The notes: a model not told the origin generated them from the letters alone. 44,133 nucleotides of DNA from Comamonadaceae bacterium (GCA_947373605.1 CANBYM010000013.1:1-44133), one strand, 5' to 3'. Shown: positions 33,022-42,734, counted from the first letter of the stretch. Numbers and translations: made by a program.

Positions 33022-33660
33022 TTAAGGTGCCGCAGTCTTTAGTTTAAAGCCACATGTGCCGCTCACGCTACATTTCCAGCAAAGTGGCTTGCGTGCCTGG
33101 CAAATGTAGCGGCCGTGCAGAATGAGCCAATGGTGTGCATCAAACAGGTACTCTGATGGAATGCGTTGGAGTAGCATGCGTTCCACTTCCAACGGAGTCT
33201 TTCCTGGCGCCATGCCAGTTCGGTTTCCGAGGCGGAACAGGTGGGTATCCACCGCCATGGTGGCCTCTCCAAAGGCGACATTCAACACCACATTGGCAGT
33301 TTTTCGCCCCACGCCCGGTAAAGCTTCCAGCGCTTCGCGGCTGCGCGGCACAGCGCCACCGTGCAGGTCCACCAGCATTTGGCAGGTTTGCATCAGGTGT
33401 TTGGCCTTGCTGCGAAACAGTCCGACGGTTTTGATGTGTTGTTCCAGACCGTCTATGCTCAGGTCCAGAATTTTTCGGGGCGTGTTGGCTACGGCAAACA
33501 AGCGCCGGGTGGCTTTGTTTACACCGATATCGGTAGCTTGAGCGGATAAAAGTACAGCGGCGAGTAATTCAAATACAGAAGCGAATTCCAGTTCCGTCTG
33601 CGGGTTGGGGTTGGCAGCCTGGAGGGTTGCGAAAAATTGCGCAATTTGTTCAGGTTTCAT
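33022..33660 (-). CDS. nth: Endonuclease III
   Basis: DNA glycosylase/AP lyase for oxidised pyrimidines. It has 212 residues from ATG 33660, one base past the upstream HDOD stop; the track start is 63 bp too early. The helix-hairpin-helix LEALPGVGRKTANVVLNVAFGEATMAVDTHLFRLGNRTG contains the catalytic Lys (GRKTA) and Asp (VDTH). The C-terminal iron-sulfur motif C-x6-C-x2-C-x5-C is intact (CQARKPLCWKCSVSGTC). Confidence 0.97.
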   Translation of the reverse strand: MKPEQIAQFFATLQAANPNPQTELEFASVFELLAAVLLSAQATDIGVNKATRRLFAVANTPRKILDLSIDGLEQHIKTVGLFRSKAKHLMQTCQMLVDLHGGAVPRSREALEALPGVGRKTANVVLNVAFGEATMAVDTHLFRLGNRTGMAPGKTPLEVERMLLQRIPSEYLFDAHHWLILHGRYICQARKPLCWKCSVSGTCGFKLKTAAP

Positions 33661-33661
33661 T

Positions 33662-34462
33662 TCAGGAAACGTCCATGAACTGGCTGCGCGATGGGAAGAA
33701 CGCTTTGAGCCACTGGGGATCAAGCTCCAGCACAGTGATCACGTCGATCGGTAGTGTATCCACGGTGGCGGCATTTGCTTCCGGCGTTTCAGCCAACAAA
33801 CCTGCCAGATGAAGAATGGCTCCCAGCCTTGAAAACGCCTGTTCGGCCATCGGATCGGCAGAGCGCTGAAGCGCCTGCACCATTTGCATTGGAAAGTTCC
33901 AGCGGCGGGCCAACTCGGCGGTGATCTGGCCTTCGGTAAACCCAATCAGCCGCTTTTCGCGCTGCCAGCGCACGCCCGGAATGCAGGGCAACTTTTCAAT
34001 TTCCTGCAACGTTTTGGGCTCGGCCTGCGCAATCAGCAGTTCGCCCAGGCGCAGCATCATGCCCGTCAGCCACGCCACCTGGCCGTTGATCACCAGACGC
34101 TCGGCAATCCATTGCGAGTACCCTGCGCAGGCCATGCTCGCTTGCCAGAACTGTGTCCGGTCCAATCCGGGCGTCGCTGGAAAGGCTCCGCTCATGCAGG
34201 CGCCCAGTGCAATCGTCCGTACCCGGTTCATTCCGACCATGGCAATCGCGTCTTCAATCGTGCCTACACCTCTTGGCAGGCCGAACTGTGCGCTGTTTGC
34301 CAGCCGCAGCAGTTTTGCTGAAATGGCCGGGTCGCGGGCGATATGGTCACGCACATCACTGAGAGACGCCTCGGGATCGTGCAGCGATTTAATCAGGGCC
34401 TGCGCCACCGAGGAGATGGAGGGCAGTTTGACGGAATCAAAAAATGAATCAATGCTGGACAT
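33662..34462 (-). CDS. HDOD-domain protein (copy 2)
   Basis: A 266-residue HDOD protein with the same architecture as copy 1 (LPSISSVAQALIKSLHDPEASLSDVRDHIARDPAISAKLLRLANSAQFGLPRGV; VRWQREKRLIGFTEGQITAELARRWNFP). It is the first gene of the minus-strand run HDOD-nth-HDOD-GGDEF. Only one base separates its stop codon from the nth start. The two HDOD copies probably arose by duplication around nth. Confidence 0.9.
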   Translation of the reverse strand: MSSIDSFFDSVKLPSISSVAQALIKSLHDPEASLSDVRDHIARDPAISAKLLRLANSAQFGLPRGVGTIEDAIAMVGMNRVRTIALGACMSGAFPATPGLDRTQFWQASMACAGYSQWIAERLVINGQVAWLTGMMLRLGELLIAQAEPKTLQEIEKLPCIPGVRWQREKRLIGFTEGQITAELARRWNFPMQMVQALQRSADPMAEQAFSRLGAILHLAGLLAETPEANAATVDTLPIDVITVLELDPQWLKAFFPSRSQFMDVS

Positions 34463-34529
34463 GGGCTTTGCTACGTAGGCCTTGTTGTAATAAGTGACAA
34501 TTTACCCCAAACCACTTGATTCAAATCCC

Positions 34530-35726
34530 ATGCAATTTGCCGACCGCCTCAACAATGTAGAAACTTCCGCCATCCGTGAACTGTTCAAGTTATTGGGCAA
34601 GCCCGGAATCATCAGCTTTGCCGGTGGTTTTCCGGACAGCGCCATGTTTGACGTAGAGGGCATTAAAAAAGCCAGCAACGCGGCGCTCACCCAGGAGCCG
34701 GGTGCCGCGCTGCAGTACGGAGCGACGGAGGGCTATCAGCCGCTGCGTGAGCAACTCACGGCATTCATGCAGTCCAAGGGCGCACTGGATGTTGCGCCCG
34801 GACAATTGATCGTTACCACCGGTAGCCAGCAGGCCCTGGATTTACTGGGCAAAACCATGATCAGTCCGGGAGACAAGGTGATTGTGGAAGGCCCCACCTT
34901 TCTGGCTACGATTCAGTGTTTCCGCCTGTACGGCGCTGAACTGATCAGCGCGCCAGTTGATGCGCATGGCGTGGACACAGACCAATTGGAGGCACTAATT
35001 GCCGAGCACCAACCCAAGCTGGTCTACCTGATTCCCACCTTCGGCAATCCCAGTGGTGCCATGCTCAGCCTGGAGCGGCGCAAAAAAGTATTGGATCTGG
35101 CGGTGAAGTACCAGACGCTGGTGGTGGAAGATGACCCTTATGGCGATTTGTATTTTGCCGATGCACCGCCGCCCAGCATGCTGGCTTTGAGCAGCCAAAT
35201 CAGCGGCAGCCGCGACTGGCTGGCGCATTGCGGGTCCTTGAGCAAAGTGCTTAGCCCCGGCCTGCGCGTGGGCTGGATGGTCGCACCAACCGAGTTGCTG
35301 GCCCGCGCCACGATGTGCAAACAGTTCAGCGACGCCCACACCAGTACCTTCGCGCAGGCCACGGCGGCGCAGTACCTCAAGGCGGGACGTATGCCCGCCA
35401 CGCTGGCCAACGTGCGCAAGGTTTACGCGGAGCGCGCTGCAGCCATGGGAGACGCGCTGCGCAAGGAGTTGGGCGACGCCATTGACTTTGTGCAGCCGCA
35501 GGGGGGCCTGTTTGTGTGGGCGCGCCTCACCGGTGTCAACGGAGCATTGCAGGATGGTGCCACGTTTGCCAAACGCGCGATCGACCATGGCGTCGCTTTT
35601 GTGCCCGGTGCGCCGTTTTTTGCGTCCAATCCGGATCTGGCGACCTTTCGATTGAGCTTTGCGACTGCGGATGTCGAAAAAATCAGAGAAGGTGTGGCCC
35701 GCCTGGGTGCCGCGTTGTGGGCTTGA
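34530..35726 (+). CDS. PLP-dependent aminotransferase, class I fold
   Basis: A 398-residue aminotransferase of the 2-aminoadipate/MocR-like group without a DNA-binding domain. The PLP Lys is K239 in HCGSLSKVLSPGLRVGW; other blocks are GFPDSAMF, YGATEGYQPLREQL, TTGSQQALDLLGK, PTFGNPSGAMLS and VVEDDPYGDLYF. The start MQFADRLNN (34530) is preferred to the track GTG (34494). The substrate is not readable; the family includes 2-aminoadipate, branched-chain and aromatic transaminases. It is divergent from the HDOD gene, 67 bp away. Confidence 0.9.
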   Translation: MQFADRLNNVETSAIRELFKLLGKPGIISFAGGFPDSAMFDVEGIKKASNAALTQEPGAALQYGATEGYQPLREQLTAFMQSKGALDVAPGQLIVTTGSQQALDLLGKTMISPGDKVIVEGPTFLATIQCFRLYGAELISAPVDAHGVDTDQLEALIAEHQPKLVYLIPTFGNPSGAMLSLERRKKVLDLAVKYQTLVVEDDPYGDLYFADAPPPSMLALSSQISGSRDWLAHCGSLSKVLSPGLRVGWMVAPTELLARATMCKQFSDAHTSTFAQATAAQYLKAGRMPATLANVRKVYAERAAAMGDALRKELGDAIDFVQPQGGLFVWARLTGVNGALQDGATFAKRAIDHGVAFVPGAPFFASNPDLATFRLSFATADVEKIREGVARLGAALWA

Positions 35727-35734
35727 GTTTCGGT

Positions 35735-36490
35735 ATGAAAAAGTTGCTGCTTTGGGGATTGTTGATAGTGCTGGCCGCTTTGGGTGGTGGCGGGTGGTGG
35801 GTGTACCAGTCACGTGATCGTTTGCTGGCGGATGCGATTCGAGACTACGGCCCGCGCATTACCGGCGTTGCGGTCAAGCTTGGCGGTGTGCACGTCGAAC
35901 CGGTTGACGGACTCGCCGCACTCAAGGGGCTGGAAATCGGCAATCCGCCGGGGTTCAAGACGCCACGCGCAATTGAACTTGGCGAGGTCAGCATGCGCCT
36001 TGATGTGGCCAGCCTGACGGCAGATGTGGTGCATATTCACGAGGTGCGCATAGTTGCGCCGCATGTCACGTACGAGCGCGGTGACGCGGGCAGCAACCTG
36101 GAAGTCATTGAGCGCAATGTGCGTAGTTATATTGCCACGCAAACCGGTGGTGCTCCGACATCGGATACCGCCTCAAAATCCAAGGACAAGACCGAGAAAA
36201 AGAAGAAGCTCATCATCGACCATTTGTACATTCAGGATGCTAAAGCGGACGTGAGTGCGGCCCTGCTGCAGGGCCATGCGCTGACCGTTCCGATTGCTGA
36301 CATTCACCTGCAGGGTCTGGGTGAAAAGTCCGGCGGTGCAACGCCTGCTGAAGTGACTGAGCAGGTCGTCAGTGCGGTTAAAAACAGTGTCACCAAAAGC
36401 GTGACCACGGCACCCGCGACCGGTATTGTGAATGGAATTAAAAATGGCGCCAAAGCGGCGGTGAACGCGGTTAAGGGCCTGTTCAAGTGA
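35735..36490 (+). CDS. AsmA-like membrane-anchored protein
   Basis: A 251-residue protein with one N-terminal membrane segment (MKKLLLWGLLIVLAALGGGGWWVYQSRDRLLADAIRDYGPRITGVAVKLGGV) and a likely periplasmic domain resembling the AsmA/TamB N-terminal type (LEIGNPPGFKTPRAIELGEVSMRLDVASL). A Lys-rich linker (KSKDKTEKKKKLIIDHLY) is followed by an Ala/Val-rich tail. The start is 8 bp after the aminotransferase stop. AsmA-type proteins are linked to outer-membrane lipid or protein transport; the exact role of this short member is unknown. Confidence 0.7.
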   Translation: MKKLLLWGLLIVLAALGGGGWWVYQSRDRLLADAIRDYGPRITGVAVKLGGVHVEPVDGLAALKGLEIGNPPGFKTPRAIELGEVSMRLDVASLTADVVHIHEVRIVAPHVTYERGDAGSNLEVIERNVRSYIATQTGGAPTSDTASKSKDKTEKKKKLIIDHLYIQDAKADVSAALLQGHALTVPIADIHLQGLGEKSGGATPAEVTEQVVSAVKNSVTKSVTTAPATGIVNGIKNGAKAAVNAVKGLFK

Positions 36491-36497
36491 GAGAACT

Positions 36498-37145
36498 ATG
36501 AAAAAACGAATCCGTATTGACTTTGTCTCTGACGTCTCTTGCCCGTGGTGCGTCATTGGCTTGCAATCCTTGAAAACTGCGCTGGGAAAACTGGAGGGCG
36601 AGCTGGATGCCACGCTGGCGTTTCAACCCTTCGAACTCAATCCTGCCATGGTGGCGCAGGGCGAGGACATCACCGAACACCTGCATCGCAAATACGGATC
36701 CACCCCGGAGCAGGCCCAGGCGGCGCGTGAAAACATCCGTGCACGCGGCGAAGCGCTGGGCTTTACCTTCAACATAGAAAAGCGTGGCCGCATTTACAAC
36801 ACGTTTAACGCGCACCGGCTGCTGCATTGGGCGCATCTGGAAGGGCGTCAGCGCGAACTCAAAGAGGCGCTGTTCAAAGCCTATTTCACCGACGGCGAAA
36901 ACCCGAGTGACGCCGCATTGCTGGTCCGAGTGTGTGCGTCAGTCGGGCTGGATGCAGCGCGGGCGCAGGCCATTCTGGAGAGTGATGAATACGCCGAAGA
37001 TGTGCGCACACAAGAACAGTTCTATTTGCAAAACGGAATCAACTCAGTGCCTGCAGTCATCATCAATGAGCGGCACCTGATATCCGGCGGCCAGCCACCC
37101 GACGTGTTCGAACAGGCGATGCGCCAGATCGCTACACAAGTGTGA
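36498..37145 (+). CDS. FrnE-type DsbA-family oxidoreductase
   Basis: A 215-residue thioredoxin-fold protein without a signal peptide, so cytoplasmic. The active site is CPWC (C15, C18) in SDVSCPWCVIG; a cis-Pro segment is NSVPAVIINERHLISGGQPP. It fits the FrnE/2-hydroxychromene isomerase-like branch of the DsbA family, linked to stress tolerance or polyketide pathways in other bacteria. It starts 7 bp after the AsmA-like gene; the end overlaps serB by 14 bp tail to tail. Confidence 0.9.
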   Translation: MKKRIRIDFVSDVSCPWCVIGLQSLKTALGKLEGELDATLAFQPFELNPAMVAQGEDITEHLHRKYGSTPEQAQAARENIRARGEALGFTFNIEKRGRIYNTFNAHRLLHWAHLEGRQRELKEALFKAYFTDGENPSDAALLVRVCASVGLDAARAQAILESDEYAEDVRTQEQFYLQNGINSVPAVIINERHLISGGQPPDVFEQAMRQIATQV

Positions 37146-37857
37146 CTTCGAGCAGGCGGTCCAGGCCGCCTTCATTAATAGCAACCATCGCTTTTTCACG
37201 CACCGCGGGTTTGGCGTGGTAGGCCACTGACAGCCCTGACACACCCATCATCGGAAGATCGTTCGCGCCGTCGCCCACGGCAATCACCTGTGCGGGCAAT
37301 ATGCCCATCAGGCTGACAACTTCCAGCACCGTGCGGCGCTTTTCAGCGCCATCGCAAATATCGCCCCAGGGCTGGTCCACCATGCGCCCGGTAAGCACAC
37401 CACAGCTTGGTCCGCTTTCCACCTCCAGTACATTGGAACGTGCGAAGTCCAGACCCAGCCGGTCGCGAATGCGGTCGGTAAAAAACGTAAAGCCACCGGA
37501 TACCAGGAGCACCTTAAGCCCTGCCTTTTTGCAGGCAGCCACCAAAGTCTCAGCACCCGGATTGAGTTGCAGACGGCGGGTGTACACCTCTTCCATGTGC
37601 GCTACGGTAACGCCTTTGAGCAGGGCCACCCGGCGGCGCAGGCTGTCTTTGTAGTCGCTAATTTCGCCGCGCATTGCGGCTTCGGTGATGGCCGCCACCT
37701 CGGCCTTACGCCCGGCGGCATCGGCAATCTCGTCTATGCACTCAATATTGATCAGCGTGGAGTCCATGTCGAAGGCAATGAGTTTGAATTCGTTCAGCTT
37801 CAGGGGCGCTTTAAAGCCTTGCAGCGTGAGGCCGGGAATGAAATTGTCAAATGGCAT
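37132..37857 (-). CDS. serB: Phosphoserine phosphatase
   Basis: Last step of L-serine synthesis (phosphoserine to serine). A 241-residue HAD enzyme with DMDST (motif I, 30-34), SGGFT (motif II) and GDGANDLPMM (motif III); KRR and ECIDEIAD cap residues are typical of SerB. The N-terminus is short and lacks an ACT domain, so it is the compact form. The 3' end overlaps the FrnE-like gene by 14 bp. Confidence 0.96.
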   Translation of the reverse strand: MPFDNFIPGLTLQGFKAPLKLNEFKLIAFDMDSTLINIECIDEIADAAGRKAEVAAITEAAMRGEISDYKDSLRRRVALLKGVTVAHMEEVYTRRLQLNPGAETLVAACKKAGLKVLLVSGGFTFFTDRIRDRLGLDFARSNVLEVESGPSCGVLTGRMVDQPWGDICDGAEKRRTVLEVVSLMGILPAQVIAVGDGANDLPMMGVSGLSVAYHAKPAVREKAMVAINEGGLDRLLEVTLV

Positions 37858-37961
37858 CGGGATTTTCGTTTGGAAACATTGTTGAGCGTGTCAGACGCAT
37901 ATTGTTGCATCAAGTTTTCGCGCTATTCTCATGTGCCTTAACACCAAGTTGGAGCTGGAAA

Positions 37962-38354
37962 ATGAATCCTGTAGTGCACTTTGAAATGCCTTACGACGAT
38001 GCAGCGCGCATGGCCCGTTTTTACGAGCAGGCCTTCGCCTGGAAAAACCAGAATCTGGGGCCGCAGATGGGACACTATGTCCTGGCCACGACGACGCCGA
38101 CTGAGGGCGATCGCCCGGTAGAACCGGGCGCCATTAACGGTGGATTTTTCCCGCGCAAACCGGACTGGCCGGCGCAGCATCCGTCCATTGTCATTTCGGT
38201 GGATGACATTCACGCAGGCATCGCACGTGTAACGGCAGCAGGTGGAGAGGTGCTTGGCGAACCGATGTGGATCCCGGGCGTTGGCGACTACGTGTCATTT
38301 ATGGACACCGAAGGTAATCGCGTCAGCATGTTGCAACCCCTGGGGCGCGGTTAA
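37962..38354 (+). CDS. VOC (glyoxalase/bleomycin resistance) family protein
   Basis: A 130-residue VOC-fold protein (MNPVVHFEMPYDDAARMARFYEQAFAWKNQN..., IVISVDDIHAGIARVTAAGGEVLGEPMWIPGVGDYVSFMDTEGNRVSMLQP). The family includes glyoxalase I, dioxygenases and bleomycin-binding proteins; no specific function can be assigned. The ATG at 37962 has GGAG about 9 nt upstream and is preferred to the track start. It converges with mfd on the other side. Confidence 0.85.
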   Translation: MNPVVHFEMPYDDAARMARFYEQAFAWKNQNLGPQMGHYVLATTTPTEGDRPVEPGAINGGFFPRKPDWPAQHPSIVISVDDIHAGIARVTAAGGEVLGEPMWIPGVGDYVSFMDTEGNRVSMLQPLGRG

Positions 38355-38387
38355 CTTTGCGCACCCGGTAAGGCCGCACGCCATTGC

Positions 38388-41300
38388 TCACCCTGCGGCC
38401 GTTGCAGTTGTCGGTTGCCCGAACCCCCGCAAAATGTCGCGCACCATCTGCACTCGGTCTTTGGCTTCAGGCAGCTCGCGTTCGATGCGCAGCTTCTCGT
38501 TACCTGCCAGTTTGATGTGCTTGTTCTTTTGAATGAGCGCGATGATCTTCATCGGGTCAATCGGCGGGTCTTTCTTGAACGTGATGTTGATCACGCTGGG
38601 TGCCGCGTCCACTTTGACCACGCCGAAGGGCTTGGCAATGACGCGCAGGCGATGCACGTCAATCAGCGTTTGCGCCTGTGGCGGCAATTTGCCAAAGCGA
38701 TCCACAATTTCCTCCAGCAACGCGTCGATCTGGTCGGTGTTTTTGGCAGTGGCCAGCTTTTTGTAAAACGACAGGCGCAAATGCACATCGCCGCAGTAGT
38801 CGTCGGGTAACAGGGCGGGCGCGTGCAGATTGATTTCGGTCGTCACGTTCAGCGGACTGAGCAAGTCCGGCTCGATACCGGCCTTGAGGCAGCGTACTGC
38901 CTCAGACAACATCTCGTTGTAGAGCTGAAAGCCCACTTCCAGCATATTGCCGCTCTGGTTCTCGCCCAACACTTCACCTGCACCGCGAATCTCTAGGTCG
39001 TGCATGGCCAGATAAAAGCCGCTGCCCAGTTCTTCCATTTGCTGGATCGCATCCAGCCGTTGCTGCGCGTGCTTGGTCAGGCCTTCCAGGTCGGGCACCA
39101 TCAGGTAGGCATAGGCCTGGTGGTGGCTGCGGCCTACGCGCCCGCGCAATTGGTGCAGCTGCGCCAGGCCGAACTTGTCGGCGCGGCTCATGACAATCGT
39201 GTTCGCGCTTGGAACGTCAATACCGGTTTCGATGATGGTGGAGCACAGCAGCAGGTTGTAGCGCTGAGCAATAAAGTCGCGCATCACGCTTTCCAACTGG
39301 CGTTCAGGCATCTGTCCGTGGGCCACGGCGATACGCGCTTCGGGCAGCAACTCTTCGAGCTTGGCACGCCGGTTCTCGATGGTGTCCACTTCGTTGTGCA
39401 AAAAGTAGACCTGCCCGCCGCGCTTCAATTCGCGCAGCACCGCTTCGCGGATTACGCCGTTGCCTTCGGTGCGCACAAAGGTTTTGATGGCCAGACGTCG
39501 TTGCGGTGCGGTGGCAATCACGCTCAGGTCGCGCAGGCCTTCCAGCGCCATCCCCAGCGTCCGGGGAATGGGTGTAGCGGTAAGTGTCAGTACATCGACT
39601 TCGGCGCGTAAGGCCTTCATGGCCTCTTTGTGTCGTACACCGAAGCGGTGCTCTTCGTCGATGATGAGCAGTCCCAAGTTCTTGAAATGCGTGTCCTGAC
39701 TGAGCAGCTTGTGGGTGCCCACCACAATGTCGATGGTGCCATCGGCCACGCCTTTGAGTGCAGCGGTAATCTCTTTGCCGCTGCGAAAGCGGCTCATCTC
39801 CGCCACCTTGACCGGCCACTTGCTGAAGCGGTCAACCAGCGTCTGGTAATGCTGCTCGGCCAGCAGAGTGGTCGGCGCCAGAAACGCTACCTGCTTGCCA
39901 CCGGTAATGGCAATAAATGCAGCACGCAGCGCCACCTCAGTTTTGCCGAAGCCCACATCGCCGCACACCAAGCGGTCCATGGGGCGCGGGCTGATCATGT
40001 CCTGGATGACGGCGTGGATGGCGCCCTTTTGGTCGGCAGTTTCTTCAAAGCCGAAGTCGTTGGCGAACGTTTCGTAGTCGGTGGGGGAGTAGCGGAAGGC
40101 ATGGCCTTCGCGCGCCGCTCTGCGGGCGTAGATGTTGAGCAACTCGGCCGCACTGTCTCGCACCTGCTCCGCCGCTTTGCGCTTGGCTTTTTCCCATTGG
40201 CCGCTGCCTAGTTTGTGCAGCGGTGCTTCGTCGGCGCTCACGCCGGTGTAGCGGCTGATCAGTTGCAACTGGCTTACCGGTACGTACAGCGTGGCTTTGT
40301 CGGCATATTCCAGATGCAGGAATTCCTGCATCTCCGGCTCGCCATGGGCATTCTTGTTGCCCAGGTCCAGATTAACCAGACCTTTGTAGCGCCCAATGCC
40401 GTGGCTGGAATGCACTACCGGGTCGCCCAGCGCCAGTTCGGAAAGATCCTTGATCAGCGCTTCGACATCGCTGACCTGTTCCTGTTTCTTGCGCCTGCGG
40501 GTGGTGGGTCCGGCAGCGAACAGTTCGGTCTCGGTGATGAAGTCGACGCCGGCTTCTATCCAGGCGAAGCCCACCGTCAGGCCGGCGGTGGCGATGCCCC
40601 ACTTCTCATTACTGCTTTGAAAGTCGGCCAGCGAATCAAACGACGGCGGATTGATTTGCGATGCCCGCAGGAAGTCCAGCAGACTCTCGCGCCTGCCGTC
40701 ACTTTCTGCCAATACCAGCATGCGCTGGGTGGTGTTGTGCGAGTGTGCTTTGAGCCGGAAAAGTGGGTCTTCGGTACCGCGCACTGCAGACAACAGAGGC
40801 AGTGCGGCTATTTCGGCAAACGGCCGTTCCTGTGCAGCCGGGGCGTTCATGCCTGCTGGTACAGCGGGCTTGATGGCCAGTTGCGCATAGCCGTTGGAGA
40901 GGGCATAAAACTGCTCGGTTCCCAGGAAAAGCGATTCGGGTGGCAGCGCAGGGCGCTCGGGGTCGCCTTGCACCAGGCGGTAGCGGTCTTTGGTGTCCTG
41001 CCAGAAGCGTTGGAACGCGCTCTCCAGATCACCATGCAGCACCACGGTGGCATCCAAGCCCACATAGTCAAACACAGTGGCTGTCTGCTCAAAAAAAAGC
41101 GGCAGGTAGTACTCAATGCCCGCAGTAGCTACACCGTTGCCGATGTCTTTGTAGATGCGGCTCTTGGTCGGGTCACCGTCCAGCAGCTCGCGCCAGCGGC
41201 TCCTGAACTTGGCGCGGGCGTCGTCGTCCATGGGGAACTCGCGTCCCGGCAGCAACCGGATTTCAGGCACCGGGTACAGGCTGCGCTGGCTGTCCGGGTC

Positions 41301-41894
41301 AAAGGTGCGGATGCTGTCAATTTCATCGTCAAAAAGGTCAACCCGGAACGGGACCGCGCTGCCCATCGGAAACAGGTCGATCAAACCGCCGCGCACGGCG
41401 TATTCGCCTGGGCTGACCACTTGCGTGACATGGCTGTAGCCGGCGAGCGTGAGCTGTGACTTGAGCTTGGCCTCATCCAGCTTTTGCTTGACCTTGAATT
41501 GGAAGGTGTAGCCCGCCAGAAAACTCGGTGGAGCCAGCCGGTACAGCGCTGTGGTGGCCGGCACGATGATGACGTCGGCTCCAGTCTCTTTGTCGCGCTG
41601 CGAGATGCGCCAAAGCGTCGCCAGTCGCTCGCTGATCAGGTCCTGGTGGGGAGAAAACGTGTCGTAAGGCAGAGTCTCCCAGTCAGGGAACAGCGCGCAG
41701 CGCAGGTCGGGCGCAAAAAACGGTAGTTCCTCCAGCAGTCTCTGCGCGTCAGACGCGTCCGAGGTAATGATGGCCAGCGGTTTGCCGAACTTTTTTTCAC
41801 GTGTCCCGAGTTGGGCTAGTAAAAGTGCGTCGGCACTTCCGGTGGGGCGTGGCAGGGTGTAACGCTTGCCGCTGGTGAGTTTTGGTAAATCCAT
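38388..41894 (-). CDS. mfd: Transcription-repair coupling factor
   Basis: Removes RNA polymerase stalled at DNA damage and recruits UvrA. A 1168-residue protein, close to E. coli (1148). Domains in order: UvrB-homology N-terminus (about 1-350), RNA polymerase-interacting domain (DPVVHSSHGIGRYKGLVNLDLG), helicase motor with Walker A GDVGFGKTEVALRAAF, DEEH Walker B (IIDEEHRFGVRHKE) and motif VI GRVGRSHHQAYAYLM, and the C-terminal TRCF domain. The track start is moved 54 bp downstream to ATG 41894 (MDLPKLTSGKRYTLPRP). It is divergent from ispD, 44 bp away. Confidence 0.98.
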   Translation of the reverse strand: MDLPKLTSGKRYTLPRPTGSADALLLAQLGTREKKFGKPLAIITSDASDAQRLLEELPFFAPDLRCALFPDWETLPYDTFSPHQDLISERLATLWRISQRDKETGADVIIVPATTALYRLAPPSFLAGYTFQFKVKQKLDEAKLKSQLTLAGYSHVTQVVSPGEYAVRGGLIDLFPMGSAVPFRVDLFDDEIDSIRTFDPDSQRSLYPVPEIRLLPGREFPMDDDARAKFRSRWRELLDGDPTKSRIYKDIGNGVATAGIEYYLPLFFEQTATVFDYVGLDATVVLHGDLESAFQRFWQDTKDRYRLVQGDPERPALPPESLFLGTEQFYALSNGYAQLAIKPAVPAGMNAPAAQERPFAEIAALPLLSAVRGTEDPLFRLKAHSHNTTQRMLVLAESDGRRESLLDFLRASQINPPSFDSLADFQSSNEKWGIATAGLTVGFAWIEAGVDFITETELFAAGPTTRRRKKQEQVSDVEALIKDLSELALGDPVVHSSHGIGRYKGLVNLDLGNKNAHGEPEMQEFLHLEYADKATLYVPVSQLQLISRYTGVSADEAPLHKLGSGQWEKAKRKAAEQVRDSAAELLNIYARRAAREGHAFRYSPTDYETFANDFGFEETADQKGAIHAVIQDMISPRPMDRLVCGDVGFGKTEVALRAAFIAITGGKQVAFLAPTTLLAEQHYQTLVDRFSKWPVKVAEMSRFRSGKEITAALKGVADGTIDIVVGTHKLLSQDTHFKNLGLLIIDEEHRFGVRHKEAMKALRAEVDVLTLTATPIPRTLGMALEGLRDLSVIATAPQRRLAIKTFVRTEGNGVIREAVLRELKRGGQVYFLHNEVDTIENRRAKLEELLPEARIAVAHGQMPERQLESVMRDFIAQRYNLLLCSTIIETGIDVPSANTIVMSRADKFGLAQLHQLRGRVGRSHHQAYAYLMVPDLEGLTKHAQQRLDAIQQMEELGSGFYLAMHDLEIRGAGEVLGENQSGNMLEVGFQLYNEMLSEAVRCLKAGIEPDLLSPLNVTTEINLHAPALLPDDYCGDVHLRLSFYKKLATAKNTDQIDALLEEIVDRFGKLPPQAQTLIDVHRLRVIAKPFGVVKVDAAPSVINITFKKDPPIDPMKIIALIQKNKHIKLAGNEKLRIERELPEAKDRVQMVRDILRGFGQPTTATAAG

Positions 41895-41938
41895 GGATGG
41901 CTTCGATTTTAGAATGGGCCGGTCACCAAAAGCCCGCC

Positions 41939-42667
41939 ATGCCAACATCCCCCTCTAATTCCATTGCTTCCAACAACGCCGTGTCCGGACTTTGGGCGCT
42001 GATTCCCTGCGCCGGCACCGGCAGTCGCGCCGGCGCACAAGGCCCCAAGCAGTACCAGGATGTGGATGGCAAGGCCATGGTGTTGCACACAATTGCTGCG
42101 TTTTCGGTCGTGCAGCGCCTGCGTGGCGTGATGGTGGTGGTGTCGGAAGGAGATGCGTTTTTTGACCCGGCAATTGCGGATGTCCGGGTGGCGCATTGCG
42201 GTGGTGCTACACGTGCCCAAACGGTAGCCAATGGGCTGCAGGCCTTGCAAACCCATGGCGCCCAACCGGACGACTGGGTGCTGGTGCACGATGCGGCGCG
42301 CTGCCTGATTACCCCGGCGCAGATCGACACGCTGATTGACGCATGCATTTCTGACGCCGTGGGGGGATTGCTGGCTTTGCCTTTGCCGGACACCTTGAAA
42401 CAAGCTGAACAGGCAAGGGTTAGCGCGACCGTTGAGCGCGCAGACAAGTGGCTGGCACAGACCCCACAAATGTTCCGACTGAATGAGCTGGCCCATGCCC
42501 TGAATTCGGCTGGCGATGCGGTAACCGATGAGTCCAGCGCCATGGAGTTTGTAGGTAAAAGTCCCTTGCTTGTGCGCGGCAGTGCACAAAACTTCAAAGT
42601 TACCTATCCGGAAGACTTCGCCTTGGCGCAAGCGGTGCTGCAATCACGTCGACTGACGAAAACCTGA
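41939..42667 (+). CDS. ispD: 2-C-methyl-D-erythritol 4-phosphate cytidylyltransferase
   Basis: Third step of the MEP isoprenoid pathway. A 242-residue enzyme with LIPCAGTGSRAGAQGPKQYQ (CTP loop), VLVHDAARCLI, and TDESSAMEF. ATG at 41939 gives MPTSPSNSIAS before the conserved core; the track start is too early. IspF, its usual partner gene, does not follow; an ABC ATPase gene begins 67 bp downstream. Confidence 0.95.
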   Translation: MPTSPSNSIASNNAVSGLWALIPCAGTGSRAGAQGPKQYQDVDGKAMVLHTIAAFSVVQRLRGVMVVVSEGDAFFDPAIADVRVAHCGGATRAQTVANGLQALQTHGAQPDDWVLVHDAARCLITPAQIDTLIDACISDAVGGLLALPLPDTLKQAEQARVSATVERADKWLAQTPQMFRLNELAHALNSAGDAVTDESSAMEFVGKSPLLVRGSAQNFKVTYPEDFALAQAVLQSRRLTKT

Positions 42668-42734
42668 CGCGCAGGCTTTTTTCTCGGGTTTGCCCTAGAT
42701 AAGCAAATCACATTCACGGTCAACATGGCGCTCC

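Noticed and set aside
40215-41459. 414-residue + ORF inside mfd
   Set aside because: Antisense shadow of a well-supported 1168-residue mfd; Gln/Val/Ala composition typical of such shadows.
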